NCBI GenBank assembly: GCA_963675935.2
Contig: CAXXPV010000008.1
Location: forward strand, 682,001-746,000
DNA: 64,000 bases
DNA from: G963675935 sp963675935
GTDB lineage: Bacteria; Planctomycetota; Planctomycetia; Pirellulales; Thermoguttaceae
Direction: 5' to 3'
Shown: piece after piece, positions 42,456 to 50,818 of the stretch
How the letters are laid out: each line of letters begins with the position of its first letter
Position numbering within the stretch: position 1 is the first letter of the stretch
The notes under the pieces: generated by a model
What the model saw: the letters and a program-made list of their open reading frames with translations, nothing else
The model's database searches: none
Told to the model about the DNA's origin: nothing
Position numbers and translations under genes: made by a program

Positions 42456-43421
42456 TTACGTCACCTGGGTGGTGGGCGTCCGCTTGAAAACACGCATCAT
42501 ACGAAATTCCCTCAGAAAATCATCCACCGATTCGGGGCGTGCGTCACGATTTTTCGACAAACACCGGCGAATCAACTGACAGAACTCCGGCGTAACATTC
42601 GAGTTGGACGCTTCGAGCGGGGGAATCGGCGCCTTCAGGTGTTTCGAGAGCAAATCGTTGGCGTTCACCCCCGTAAATGGGGTGCGGCCGCCGAGCAACT
42701 CATGGATCATGCACGCAAAACTATAAAGGTCAGCCCTTCCGTCGAGGGGCTGGCCGCGAATCTGCTCGGGCGAAATGTAACTCTTCGTGCCTTGGATAAC
42801 CCTACTTCTGGTGGCAAACCAACGGCTCAACCCACGCCGCAAACGCTTGGCCAACGCAAAGTCGATCAGTTTGACCACGCCATCGTCCGACAGCAAAAAG
42901 TTGTCGGGCTTCACGTCGCAATGGACCCAATCGAGACTGTGCAAATGGCTCAGCGCCAAGGCCGACTGCTCGATAATCTTGGGCATCAGCACCATGAGCC
43001 GGTCGGACTTATGAAGCAGCCATTGCTTGATATTGGGCGACGAAAACCATTCCATCGCAAAGTACGGCTGCGAAGGATCCCAGGGCGACTCGTAAATCTC
43101 GATGATATTCGGGTGCTTGATTTTCACGCCGACGGCGTATTCCCAGCGGAGAAAATGGACTTGTTCGCGATCCTTGCTCTCCTTCTCGAAGAGGGTTTTG
43201 ACGCCCACGATACGTTGGGCTGCATCGTCATAGGCCTGCCAAATCAGGCTGGCGTGGCCGCTGTGAACGACGTTCAACAATCGATAAGGGCCAATGTAGC
43301 CGGGAGACGATCTCGCCACGGAGCAATGCCTCGTTGGTGGGGGATTCCTTGCCAAATCCCTAACCAGTGTAATCGTTATAGGCGATTTTGGCAACCGACG
43401 TATTGTCTCGGTCGTTTTCAA
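42456..43421 (-). CDS. Hanks-type Ser/Thr kinase with altered motifs
   Basis: 321 residues, single kinase domain, no membrane segment. Lys75 (VGVKTL) and Glu94 (RWEYAV) are in place. The catalytic loop is HCDVKPDN (His167-Cys168-Asp169; normally HRD) and the metal motif is DFA (Asp187-Ala189) in place of DFG. The Gly-rich loop (VVHSGHASLIW) is poor. GTKSYISPEQIRGQPLDGRA and DLYSFACMIHELL complete the fold. Activity is plausible, but the two changes may slow it or make it a scaffold. No sensor part and no phosphatase gene nearby. Confidence 0.88.
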   Translation of the reverse strand: MKTTETIRRLPKSPITITLVRDLARNPPPTRHCSVARSSPGYIGPYRLLNVVHSGHASLIWQAYDDAAQRIVGVKTLFEKESKDREQVHFLRWEYAVGVKIKHPNIIEIYESPWDPSQPYFAMEWFSSPNIKQWLLHKSDRLMVLMPKIIEQSALALSHLHSLDWVHCDVKPDNFLLSDDGVVKLIDFALAKRLRRGLSRWFATRSRVIQGTKSYISPEQIRGQPLDGRADLYSFACMIHELLGGRTPFTGVNANDLLSKHLKAPIPPLEASNSNVTPEFCQLIRRCLSKNRDARPESVDDFLREFRMMRVFKRTPTTQVT

Positions 43422-43431
43422 TACGTATACT
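43398..43431 (+). promoter_or_regulatory. Promoter and operator of the DUF6364/PIN pair
   Basis: TTGTCT (43403-43408), 17 bases, then TATACT (43426-43431). A perfect inverted repeat ACGTATTG (43398-43405) and CAATACGT (43419-43426) brackets the spacer. It probably binds the RHH antitoxin. Confidence 0.7.
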
Positions 43432-43464
43432 TAATGACAGAGAACACGTACTAGAGAATCCGCC

Positions 43465-43728
43465 ATGACAAAACTGACGCTCAGCGTCGATGAGTCTGTT
43501 GTCGAAAAGGCCAAGCAGGTTGCCCACGCCAATCGGACGAGCGTTTCCGCGATGTTCAGCCGGTTCATTCAAGCCACGTCCGCGTCGGAGGGAGTGCAAG
43601 AGGGACATCTCATTGAGATCGGCCCTTTGACCCGAAAGCTCAGCGGCATTGTCGAATTGCCGCCCGGCGAAGATGATAAGGAGATGCTCACCGACGCCCT
43701 GTTGGAAAGGCACGGGCTGACGCCGTGA
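43465..43728 (+). CDS. DUF6364-type RHH antitoxin
   Basis: 87 residues. MTKLTLSVDESVVEKAKQVA and NRTSVSAMFSRFIQA form a ribbon-helix-helix DNA-binding domain. The rest (LTRKLSGIVELPPGEDDKEM) is the toxin-binding arm, ending in a LLERHGLTP tail common to this group. Its stop overlaps the GTG of the PIN gene (GTGA at 43725-43728). A dyad lies in the promoter. Confidence 0.9.
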   Translation: MTKLTLSVDESVVEKAKQVAHANRTSVSAMFSRFIQATSASEGVQEGHLIEIGPLTRKLSGIVELPPGEDDKEMLTDALLERHGLTP

Positions 43729-44150
43729 ATGTCTTTCTCGACACCAATGTCTTGCTTGACGTGCTGGCCCAGCGCGAACCGTTTTATACCGCCTCGGCCC
43801 AGGTGTGGACGCTTGCCGAGACGGGTCGAATCGTCGGATTTGTTTCGACGTTGAGTTTGCCCAATCTGTTCTATTTGATGCGGCGCAGCGAAGGTTCTCG
43901 AAAGGCGAAGAAAAACCTCGGCATTCTTCGCGACATTTTTCAGCTTGTGCCGCTGGACGAGCAGATTACGCATCAATCGCTCGGCGCCGACATCGAGGAT
44001 TTCGAGGACGCCGTGCAGTTTTTCAGCGTCATCCGCGCCGGGGCGACGACGTTGATTACGCGCAACCCGAAGGATTTTCCCAAAGGCGACATCGCCATTC
44101 AGACGCCGGCCGAATTCTTGGCCACACATTTTGCAGGCATTGCGGGCTGA
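43725..44150 (+). CDS. PIN-domain (VapC-like) ribonuclease toxin
   Basis: 141 residues from GTG 43725. MNVFLDTNVLLDVLAQREPF carries the first Asp (D6), IVGFVSTLSLPNLFYLMRR follows, and DIEDFEDAVQFFSVIRAG gives the later acidic residues, with ITRNPKDF near the end. It should be an Mg-dependent RNase held by the overlapping antitoxin. The exact RNA target is unknown. Confidence 0.92.
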   Translation: MNVFLDTNVLLDVLAQREPFYTASAQVWTLAETGRIVGFVSTLSLPNLFYLMRRSEGSRKAKKNLGILRDIFQLVPLDEQITHQSLGADIEDFEDAVQFFSVIRAGATTLITRNPKDFPKGDIAIQTPAEFLATHFAGIAG

Positions 44151-44381
44151 AAATTTTCGCCCTCCCCTGCCCTGCCCCGTTTTTCGCGGTTTCGTATTCA
44201 ATGACGCTGATGTTGGTTGTAAGGCACCAAACAGCGAAAACCCATCGTTTGGCGTGTGTCACTCAATTTTTGTTGACTACCCTCCTTGCGTGTAGTAGGT
44301 TTCCATTCATGGGGCATTTGTCGCGTCTTATCAAATTCGGTTCTGCGCAATCTGCAATCTCACACGAATGGAGAATTCACA
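44151..44381. other. Gap before the Mrr-type winged-helix gene
   Basis: Contains a C-rich form of the G-rich repeat (ccctcccctgccctgccccg, 44161-44180). Base composition falls towards 44300. No gene is seen. Confidence 0.4.
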
Positions 44382-45002
44382 ATGAGCGAAAACAGCTTGG
44401 TGGAGGTTGTTACCGGGGTTGATCTGCTTATGGAGGTTATTGAAGAGGCAATACAATCATGCTACAACTCTTTGGGTGAAGAACTGAAGACGCATAATAT
44501 AAATAGCAGTCAAGCCATACATAATAAAAAAGACGCTTTTGCGAGAGTTGAAAAAATCTGTGAGTTTCGTGATAAAGTCGCCTCGTTGCGTCCTGAATTG
44601 AACGAGTTGATGGATAAGGCAAGGCGACGACATGGCCGTGGGCGGGGAACTTCAAAACGCCGCAACTATGGAAAAATTCCAAGAGGCACTCGAACTAGCG
44701 AAGAGGAGTTTTTTCGTCCGATACTTGAGTCGCTGAATGAAATGGGCGGGGCGGGCAGTATGACAGACGTGTTGGATTGTGTATTCAAAAAAATGGATTC
44801 TTCTCTGAAGGACGTTGATCGCAAAATGCTGGAATCAAATTCTAAAATGCCGCGTTGGCGGAACACGGCACAATTTGCCAGAAACCAAATGACCAAACAG
44901 GGGCTGCTCCGTGGCGGTAGCCAGCGCGGAATCTGGGAGATTACGGATGCTGGCAGGCAGGAACTTGTGAAGATGCAGGAGCGGGATGTGTGTGCCGTGT
45001 AG
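44382..45002 (+). CDS. Winged-helix protein with Mrr N-terminal-like domain
   Basis: 206 residues from ATG 44382 (GGAGA upstream). The N-terminal 80 residues are helical and unrecognised. A basic linker (RRRHGRGRGTSKRRN) leads to a winged helix (EEEFFRPILESLNEMGGAGS, KMPRWRNTAQFARNQMTKQG, GIWEITDAGRQEL) of the Mrr_N type that restriction endonucleases use to bind DNA. No nuclease domain follows. The gene is AT-rich compared with neighbours, which suggests transfer. It could be a regulator or a broken-off DNA-binding subunit. Confidence 0.75.
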   Translation: MSENSLVEVVTGVDLLMEVIEEAIQSCYNSLGEELKTHNINSSQAIHNKKDAFARVEKICEFRDKVASLRPELNELMDKARRRHGRGRGTSKRRNYGKIPRGTRTSEEEFFRPILESLNEMGGAGSMTDVLDCVFKKMDSSLKDVDRKMLESNSKMPRWRNTAQFARNQMTKQGLLRGGSQRGIWEITDAGRQELVKMQERDVCAV

Positions 45003-45806
45003 GGCCACAGTGCGGGGTGATCGTAGCGATAGTCTTACCATTTTCATCTGGATTCTAATGGTGGGATTCGTAGTGATCGCCCCGCGTTTTGCACGTAGAA
45101 AGATTGCCCCCTGCCCTACCCCGTCGCCCTTGGCGGCATTGAGCCCTTGAACCAAAGCGGATGGGGATTTTTCCGCGTCTTCCACCTCCCCTTGCGCAGA
45201 ATGGAAAAAGGGCGAAAAAAGGCTCTAAAACGGCTCTCTAAAACGGGGTCGGGAGTCTTTTTTCCCACTTCTTTTTTTTGCCGGGCTTGCAAGTTGTACT
45301 ATGCAGGGGCGTTTACGCCCCTTTTCCGCCGAAGGCGGTTCAGGCCCGACGTTTACGTCGGGTGATGGCGAAACGATATGATGCGAGAAAATGTCAGGCC
45401 CGTTTTACGGGCCTCCTGCTTGCCGGGCTGGCAGGACGCCCGTAAACAGGCGTGACAATTCGTGAAAAGTAGAAATAGTATAATAATCTCCTCCGTGAAC
45501 CCGGCGTGAAACGCCGGGCCGATTACCGCCTGCGGCGGACAAGGGGCGTGAACGCCCCTACAATTCTGTAGTTCACTCAACAAGCCGTTTCCCCCTCGCG
45601 TTTTTCCCATCCCCTTGCGCAGAACGGGAAAAGGTCGTAAAATGGGGTTGTTCACGGCCTGAAAAGTAGCAGGCACACTCCGTGTGCCGTTTTCCGGTAT
45701 TTGCAAAACTGTTGAACATCAAAACCTGTCGAACATGCTGACGGCACACGGAGTGTGCCTGCTACGATAACACACAAAATGTGCCTACTACGTGGATTTT
45801 TCTCCC
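45003..45806. repeat. Repeat-rich gene-free stretch
   Basis: Contains two inverted copies of a roughly 70-bp unit (aggggcgtttacgccccttt ... and its inverse, 45294-45572), a palindrome with perfect 24-bp arms gtagcaggcacactccgtgt (45666-45765), and two copies of a ccccttgcgcagaaNgg unit (about 45190 and 45603). No gene is seen. Confidence 0.8.
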
Positions 45807-46400
45807 ATGACCCGATTTGAACATGCTTATGTGCTAAACGTGATGTCGAGCGACCATCCCGGCATCGTGGCCGCCGTCACCGGCGCGGTCGAATCGCTCG
45901 CCGGAAACATCGACGCTTGCAGCCAAACCGTTTTGGGCGGCTACTTCACGCTCATTATGATCGTCAGCCTGCCCAAGCGGATCGAGCCGGATCAACTCGC
46001 CGAACTGGTCCGCGAGACCGACCAGCCGGACGGCACTTTTTACGTCATGGCCCGGTTCGCCTTGGAATCCGACACGAAAAGCCCCAAGGAGCCGTGCGAG
46101 CGGTTCGTCATTTCGGCCTTCGGACCGGATCGGCCCGGCGTGGTGCGAAGTTTCAGCCAATATCTGGCCGGCAAGGACATCAACATCGTCGATCTTTTCG
46201 GCGACACCCGCGGCGACAAGTTCGTGCTCATCGGCCAGGTCGAAGTGCCGCGGCATTGGGACATCCGGCTGATGCAGACCGACCTCGAGCAGATGGGCGA
46301 CGATCTCGGTTTCACCGTGAAACTTCAGCACGAGAACATTTTCGTGGCCACGAACCAACTTCGGCTGGCTACCGGCGAATCGCAGCAAAATCTTGACTAA
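45807..46400 (+). CDS. ACT-domain protein (GcvR-like)
   Basis: 197 residues from ATG 45807; a GTG at 45792 is another start. Two ACT domains: residues 5-85 (YVLNVMSSDHPGIVAAVTGA) and 98-180 (FVISAFGPDRPGVVRSFSQY, NIVDLFGDTRGDKFVLIGQV). Each has the ligand-loop pattern DxPGIV/DRPGVV. The arrangement is like GcvR and UPF0237 proteins. It lies upstream of the UPF0210 gene on the same strand, a pairing that recurs in bacteria (usually with a single-ACT protein). The ligand is probably an amino acid. Unknown role. Confidence 0.88.
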   Translation: MTRFEHAYVLNVMSSDHPGIVAAVTGAVESLAGNIDACSQTVLGGYFTLIMIVSLPKRIEPDQLAELVRETDQPDGTFYVMARFALESDTKSPKEPCERFVISAFGPDRPGVVRSFSQYLAGKDINIVDLFGDTRGDKFVLIGQVEVPRHWDIRLMQTDLEQMGDDLGFTVKLQHENIFVATNQLRLATGESQQNLD

Positions 46401-46706
46401 AGAAACGTTCCGGTTCCGATCTGGCTTCGCCAAGTAGCCTCACTACAATAACTTGCTCCACTTTTTAACATCTCGAAACCATACGGGAACACTAATCTTC
46501 GCTAATTATCGCTAATCTCTTTCCATTAGTGATAATTAGCGGAAATTAGTGTTCCTAAAAATTGTTCCTAAAAATAAATTGTTCCTAAAAATACAGTCAA
46601 GATTGTTTTGACTTGAACACTATTTGAACTTTGTTGGAAGCACTCCGCGGGCCATTGGCCCCCGGCTATTTTTCCACTCTCCACAATTCGCTATCCACTT
46701 TCCATT
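46401..46706. repeat. Repeats between the ACT and UPF0210 genes
   Basis: Inner MITE copy at 46486-46555 (ggaacactaatcttcgctaa and its inverse), three short cctaaaaat repeats after it (46554-46600), and a aatagccgggggccaacgg copy at 46645-46670. No gene is seen. Confidence 0.8.
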
Positions 46707-48080
46707 ATGCTTCGCACCGACGAAATCCTCTCGACCATTCACATGCTACACGCCGAACACCTCGACGTGCGATCGGTCACACTGGCGCTCAGCTTGGAAG
46801 ACTGCGCTTCGTCGAATGCCGACCATCTCTGCCGAAAAGTGCGGCAAAAAATTGGAACGCGAGCGAGCCGGCTGGTCGAAACGTGCGACCGCGTCGGCGC
46901 GAAGTACGGCATTCCCGTCATCAATAAGCGGCTGGCCATTTCGCCGGCGGCGTCGCTTCTGGCGGGTCACGGCGTACGAGCGGCCGTGCAGTTGGCCAAG
47001 ACGCTCGACGAAGCGGCCGACGATTGCGGCGTCGATCTGGTCGGCGGGTTCACCGCGCTCGTGCAAAAAGGCAGCACCGTCGGCGACGACGTGGTGATCC
47101 GCTCGCTGCCCGAGGTGCTGTCGCAAACCCGGCGTGTCTGCTCGTCGGTCAACGTGGCGTCGCGCAAGGCGGGCATCAACATGGACGCGATCGGCCAGAT
47201 GGGCCGCGTGATACTCGAAATCGCCGCGGCCACGGCTTCCACGCAAGGGTTCGGCTGCGCGAAGCTCGTCATTTTCGCCAACATTCCCGAGGATAACCCC
47301 TTCATGGCCGGCGCCTACATGGGTTCGGGCGAGCCGGAAGCCGCGATAAACATCGGCGTCTCCGGCCCGGGCGTGGTCAGCAGCGCGTTGCAACGCCGCA
47401 TTGCGATGGGCAACAAGCTTACGCTCGGCGATTTGGCCGAAGAGATTAAAATCACGAGCTTCCGCGTCACCCGGGTCGGCGAGTTGATCGGGCGCGAGGT
47501 GGCGGCGGAGCTTGGCTTGCCCTTTGGCATCGTCGATCTTTCGCTGGCCCCAACGCCGACGGTCGGCGACAGCATCGGCGAGATTCTGAAGACGCTGGGC
47601 ATCGAGCGGATCGGCGCCCCCGGCTCGACGGCCGCGTTGGCCATGCTCAACGACGCGGTGAAGAAAGGCGGCATGTTCGCGTCGAGTTCCGTCGGCGGCT
47701 TGAGCGGCGCGTTCATCCCGGTAAGCGAAGACGCCACGCTGGCCGAAGCCGTCGAAAAGGGGCATCTCGTCCTCGAAAAGCTCGAAGCGATGACGAGCGT
47801 CTGTTCGGTCGGGCTCGACATGATCGCGGTGCCCGGCGACACGCCGGCCGAAACCATCTCGGCGATCATTGCCGACGAAGCGGCGATCGGCATGATCAAC
47901 GACAAGACGACAGCGGTTCGTTTGATTCCGGTTCCCGGTGCGAAGGCGGGCGACCGCGTCGATTTCGGCGGTTTGTTCGGCGCGGCGCCGGTGATGGACA
48001 TTCGCAATTCCGGCGCGAGCGGTCCGTTTGTCCGATTTGGCGGGCGGATTCCCGCGCCGATCCATTCGTTGCGGAATTAG
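46707..48080 (+). CDS. UPF0210 (DUF711/PFL) family protein
   Basis: 457 residues. The family start MLRTDEILSTIHMLHAEHLDVRS, the Gly-rich INKRLAISPAASLLAG and VGGFTALVQKG blocks, the FANIPEDNPFMAGAY block, and a C-terminal NDKTTAVRLIPVPGAKAGD followed by GGLFGAAPVM match the family, which has a pyruvate-formate-lyase-like fold with unknown activity. It lacks the glycyl-radical loop of true PFL. Upstream ACT gene suggests amino-acid-linked control. A large palindromic element begins right after its stop. Confidence 0.93.
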   Translation: MLRTDEILSTIHMLHAEHLDVRSVTLALSLEDCASSNADHLCRKVRQKIGTRASRLVETCDRVGAKYGIPVINKRLAISPAASLLAGHGVRAAVQLAKTLDEAADDCGVDLVGGFTALVQKGSTVGDDVVIRSLPEVLSQTRRVCSSVNVASRKAGINMDAIGQMGRVILEIAAATASTQGFGCAKLVIFANIPEDNPFMAGAYMGSGEPEAAINIGVSGPGVVSSALQRRIAMGNKLTLGDLAEEIKITSFRVTRVGELIGREVAAELGLPFGIVDLSLAPTPTVGDSIGEILKTLGIERIGAPGSTAALAMLNDAVKKGGMFASSSVGGLSGAFIPVSEDATLAEAVEKGHLVLEKLEAMTSVCSVGLDMIAVPGDTPAETISAIIADEAAIGMINDKTTAVRLIPVPGAKAGDRVDFGGLFGAAPVMDIRNSGASGPFVRFGGRIPAPIHSLRN

Positions 48081-48315
48081 TTCTACTGCGCAAGATTCGC
48101 GGAAAATGGGGACTGGCTCCGTGGCGTAAACCGGTGTAGCATCAGTAGAAACGTTGCCGCCACGGTGCCTGTCCCCTTTTTCCGCAGCGTTACCAGCGGG
48201 TTCCGTCGAAAAAGGGGACAGGCACCGTCGCCAGAGACGCTGTTTTGCGAGGCGAAGCTTGATCGAGGCGACGGAGCCAGTCCCCATTTTCGACTGCCGA
48301 TCCTGCGCAGTAGAA
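48081..48315. repeat. Compound palindromic element of 235 bp
   Basis: Outer arms ttctactgcgcaagattcgc...aaaatggggactggctcc and the inverted copy at 48268-48315 enclose an inner inverted pair ccacggtgcctgtccccttt / aaaggggacaggcaccgtcg (about 48158-48232). The ggggac...core matches the insert in the phosphohexomutase gene. It begins one base after the UPF0210 stop codon. Confidence 0.85.
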
Positions 48316-48589
48316 ATAATGCGTCTGATAGGTTATGGTTACCCATTGCGAGTCATCATACCCCCTGCTGGAATTTAACATAAACTACATACAGGGACGT
48401 GTAACCAGCAACTTATCAATACCACTAGTCAGTTCGCTTTCCGACAGCAACAAACAGAATTACAGAATTTGGGTACGCAAGACGCAAGTCGCCGACTAAC
48501 CGCTCAAAAAACAAAAACCTGAGCAACCCCCGGTTCATCGACGAGACCAATCTGCTGTTTTTGCCTCGGCGAGCGAGGAGGCGACAGCA
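48316..48589. other. Gap before the secreted-protein gene
   Basis: No gene is seen. Less GC-rich than the surroundings. A GAGGAGG ribosome site stands nine bases before the ATG at 48590. Confidence 0.4.
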
Positions 48590-49243
48590 ATGAAACTCTC
48601 GAACATTTGTATTCCGGTGTGGAGCCTGGGCTGGACCCTGGCAATTGTTGTTTCGGCCATTCTGGCCAATTCGTCGCGGTTGCAAGCCGCCGACGTCACG
48701 CGAGTCGAGGAAGATTGGGAATTGGTCATCGGTACGCCGTCGCTCAGTAGCGACGCGCCTCAAGTCACCTGCTTGATCTCGCCGGTCGAAAATGCCGACT
48801 CCGTTTACGCCACGTTCATCGTGAACCACCACGACGAGCCTTCCTTTGTCGCGGGCGGGCTGCAACTGCAAGTCTGGAACGGCAAGGAAATTCTGGGCAG
48901 TAAGCGACATGCCGACCAAGCCGTGCTGGTCACGCCCGGCGAAACGATTCGCTGGACCCAAGCCATGAGCGTGGAAAATGGAAACCTGGTTTTTGAAACC
49001 ATCAAAGGCGTCTCGACCACGTGGGGAAACTTCGGCGCCGAGGGAGCCCTCAAAGTCGGCGTTCCCACGCAGTTACAGAATCTGAACAAGTACGACCCCA
49101 GGGTCTCGATTGCCAACTCGAGCGTTAGTTTCGCGGCAAACCGCGTGCAATCCCTGGTATTGAAGCGCGTCCGAACGTACAGCGCCGTCGGCCTGATCGC
49201 CGAAGATCCAAACCCGCGAATTGTTCACCCCAAGAGCCAGTGA
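48590..49243 (+). CDS. Secreted protein linked to the Tad-like gene
   Basis: 217 residues. An N-terminal membrane segment or signal peptide (WSLGWTLAIVVSAILA) is followed by a beta-rich domain (WELVIGTPSLSSDAPQVTCL, YATFIVNHHDEPSFVAGGLQ). I do not recognise the domain by name. It lies 18 bases before a TadG-like gene, so the two are probably one operon and it may help build or sit on a pilus or envelope structure. Function inferred from place only. Confidence 0.7.
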   Translation: MKLSNICIPVWSLGWTLAIVVSAILANSSRLQAADVTRVEEDWELVIGTPSLSSDAPQVTCLISPVENADSVYATFIVNHHDEPSFVAGGLQLQVWNGKEILGSKRHADQAVLVTPGETIRWTQAMSVENGNLVFETIKGVSTTWGNFGAEGALKVGVPTQLQNLNKYDPRVSIANSSVSFAANRVQSLVLKRVRTYSAVGLIAEDPNPRIVHPKSQ

Positions 49244-49261
49244 ACGCGGGAGGTAAACACC

Positions 49262-50410
49262 ATGAAGTTTCGCAATAAACGCCGCCGGCCCACCGGCGCC
49301 ATCATCGTCCTAACGGCGATTCTGATGGTGGTGCTCTTCGCCATGGTGGCTTTTTCCGTCGACATCGGCTACATGATGCTGGTCCGAACCCAATTGCAGA
49401 CGTCGGCCGATTCCGCGGCCCTGGCCGCCGCCGGCGAGTTGCTCGACAGCCACTTCATCGAGCCGGAACCCACCGTCGCGATCACACAGGCCAAAGCCAA
49501 GGCCTCGGCTCGCCTGTTTGCCGGAAATAACCGTGTGGGCAACATCTCATGCGCATTGGCCGACGCCGACATCACCTTCGGCCGTCTCGACCTGACAGCC
49601 GGCCGCGCCGCCGTGCTGACTTTTGTCGATCCGGCCACCTTCAACGCCGCACAGGTTCGGGTGCGAAGGACGGCCGAGCAAAACGGAGAAGTGTCGTTGT
49701 TCTTCGCCCGGGCGTTGGGCATCCACAGCGGTTCAAGCCAGGCCGTGGCGACGGCCGCTTTCTCCGACAACATGCAGGGATTCAAGCCGCCCTCGGATGG
49801 AAAAAATCTTCCCATCCTTCCGCTTGCCTTGGATAAGCCAACTTGGGATGCGTTGCAGGATCGGCAGACCGGAGACCATTGGACGTGGAACGACGACACC
49901 AAAAAGGCGTCATCCGGCTCCGACGGCGTTTTCGAGGCGAGTCTCTACCCGTTGGGGACCGGCTCGTCGGGCAACCGAGGCACCGTTGATGTCGGCAGCC
50001 CCAACAACAGCACCGCCGACCTTTCCCGGCAAATCCGCGATGGAATCAGCCCACATGACCTCACCTATCTGCCGGGCGGAAAGTTGCAGCTTAGCGAAGG
50101 CGGAACGCTGCATCTCAACGGCGACACCGGCATGAGCGCGGGCATCAAGGACGATCTGGCGGCGATTATCGGTCAGCCGCGCATCATCCCGATCTACACC
50201 ACCGTTTCCGGCAATGGCAACAGGGCCCAATACACCATTGTCGGGTTCGCGGGCGTCCGAATCATGGCCGTAAACATGAAGGGCAATCCATCGGACCGAT
50301 ACGTGACGATTCAGCCGGCCAACATTTCCATCGAAGGCGGCATCCCCGGCCCCGACGGCGAGGAAACCAGCTACTACATCTACTCGAAACACGTGTGGCT
50401 GGTGCGATAA
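49262..50410 (+). CDS. TadG-like pilus assembly protein
   Basis: 382 residues, GGGAGG before the ATG. A positively charged start and one membrane segment (AIIVLTAILMVVLFAMVAFS) are followed by VDIGYMMLVRTQLQTSADSA, the hallmark of the Tad_N (putative Flp pilus assembly TadE/G-like) domain. Then a large exported domain with Gly/Asn/Asp-rich parts. In Tad systems such proteins are minor pilins or surface parts. No other tad gene is present in the window. Confidence 0.88.
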   Translation: MKFRNKRRRPTGAIIVLTAILMVVLFAMVAFSVDIGYMMLVRTQLQTSADSAALAAAGELLDSHFIEPEPTVAITQAKAKASARLFAGNNRVGNISCALADADITFGRLDLTAGRAAVLTFVDPATFNAAQVRVRRTAEQNGEVSLFFARALGIHSGSSQAVATAAFSDNMQGFKPPSDGKNLPILPLALDKPTWDALQDRQTGDHWTWNDDTKKASSGSDGVFEASLYPLGTGSSGNRGTVDVGSPNNSTADLSRQIRDGISPHDLTYLPGGKLQLSEGGTLHLNGDTGMSAGIKDDLAAIIGQPRIIPIYTTVSGNGNRAQYTIVGFAGVRIMAVNMKGNPSDRYVTIQPANISIEGGIPGPDGEETSYYIYSKHVWLVR

Positions 50411-50453
50411 AGTGCGGAATAACGACTCCAGAACTGTTCGGTCGTCGTCGAGG

Positions 50454-50672
50454 TCATAGCCTGTCGAGAGTCAGCGGCGTTGTCTTGCCGTGTCGCTTGG
50501 CCTCCAACGCTTCATCGGCGAGTCTTTCCAAAACATCCTCCGATTCAGCAAACGCCTCGGACCATTTTTTCTCCGACTGCAACTCGTCGAGCAACCACTT
50601 TGCCAATGCGATCTGCTCCACGTCCGGGAGCCGATTGGCCTGTTCAAATGCTTCCGCCAGTAATGAGTTCAT
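50454..50672 (-). CDS. Small antitoxin-like protein
   Basis: 72 residues. EAFEQANRLPDVEQIALAKW and DELQSEKKWSEAFAESEDVL resemble small addiction-module antitoxins of planctomycetes and cyanobacteria. It is acidic and helical, with a KTTPLTLDRL end. No toxin gene lies next to it. A good promoter is seen upstream, so it is probably expressed. Confidence 0.7.
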   Translation of the reverse strand: MNSLLAEAFEQANRLPDVEQIALAKWLLDELQSEKKWSEAFAESEDVLERLADEALEAKRHGKTTPLTLDRL

Positions 50673-50697
50673 GGATAATCATCCGCTTGACGCCCAT

Positions 50698-50726
50698 ATT
50701 ATAGACTTCGGATAGCGCCACGTCCA
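50698..50726 (-). promoter_or_regulatory. Promoter of the small antitoxin-like gene
   Basis: On the minus strand TGGACG (50726-50721), 17 bases, TATAAT (50703-50698). The transcript would have a leader of about 20 bases. Confidence 0.65.
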
Positions 50727-50818
50727 TTGAAGACCGCCCGAGCCACCCCTGCCCTGCCCCACCGCAGCTACACCGCATAGGCACGGCGACTAAAACGTGG
50801 AACGGAATGAATTCCGTT

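Noticed and set aside
46746..48287. 513-codon minus frame over the UPF0210 gene
   Set aside because: Shadow frame. The plus frame matches a known family over its whole length.
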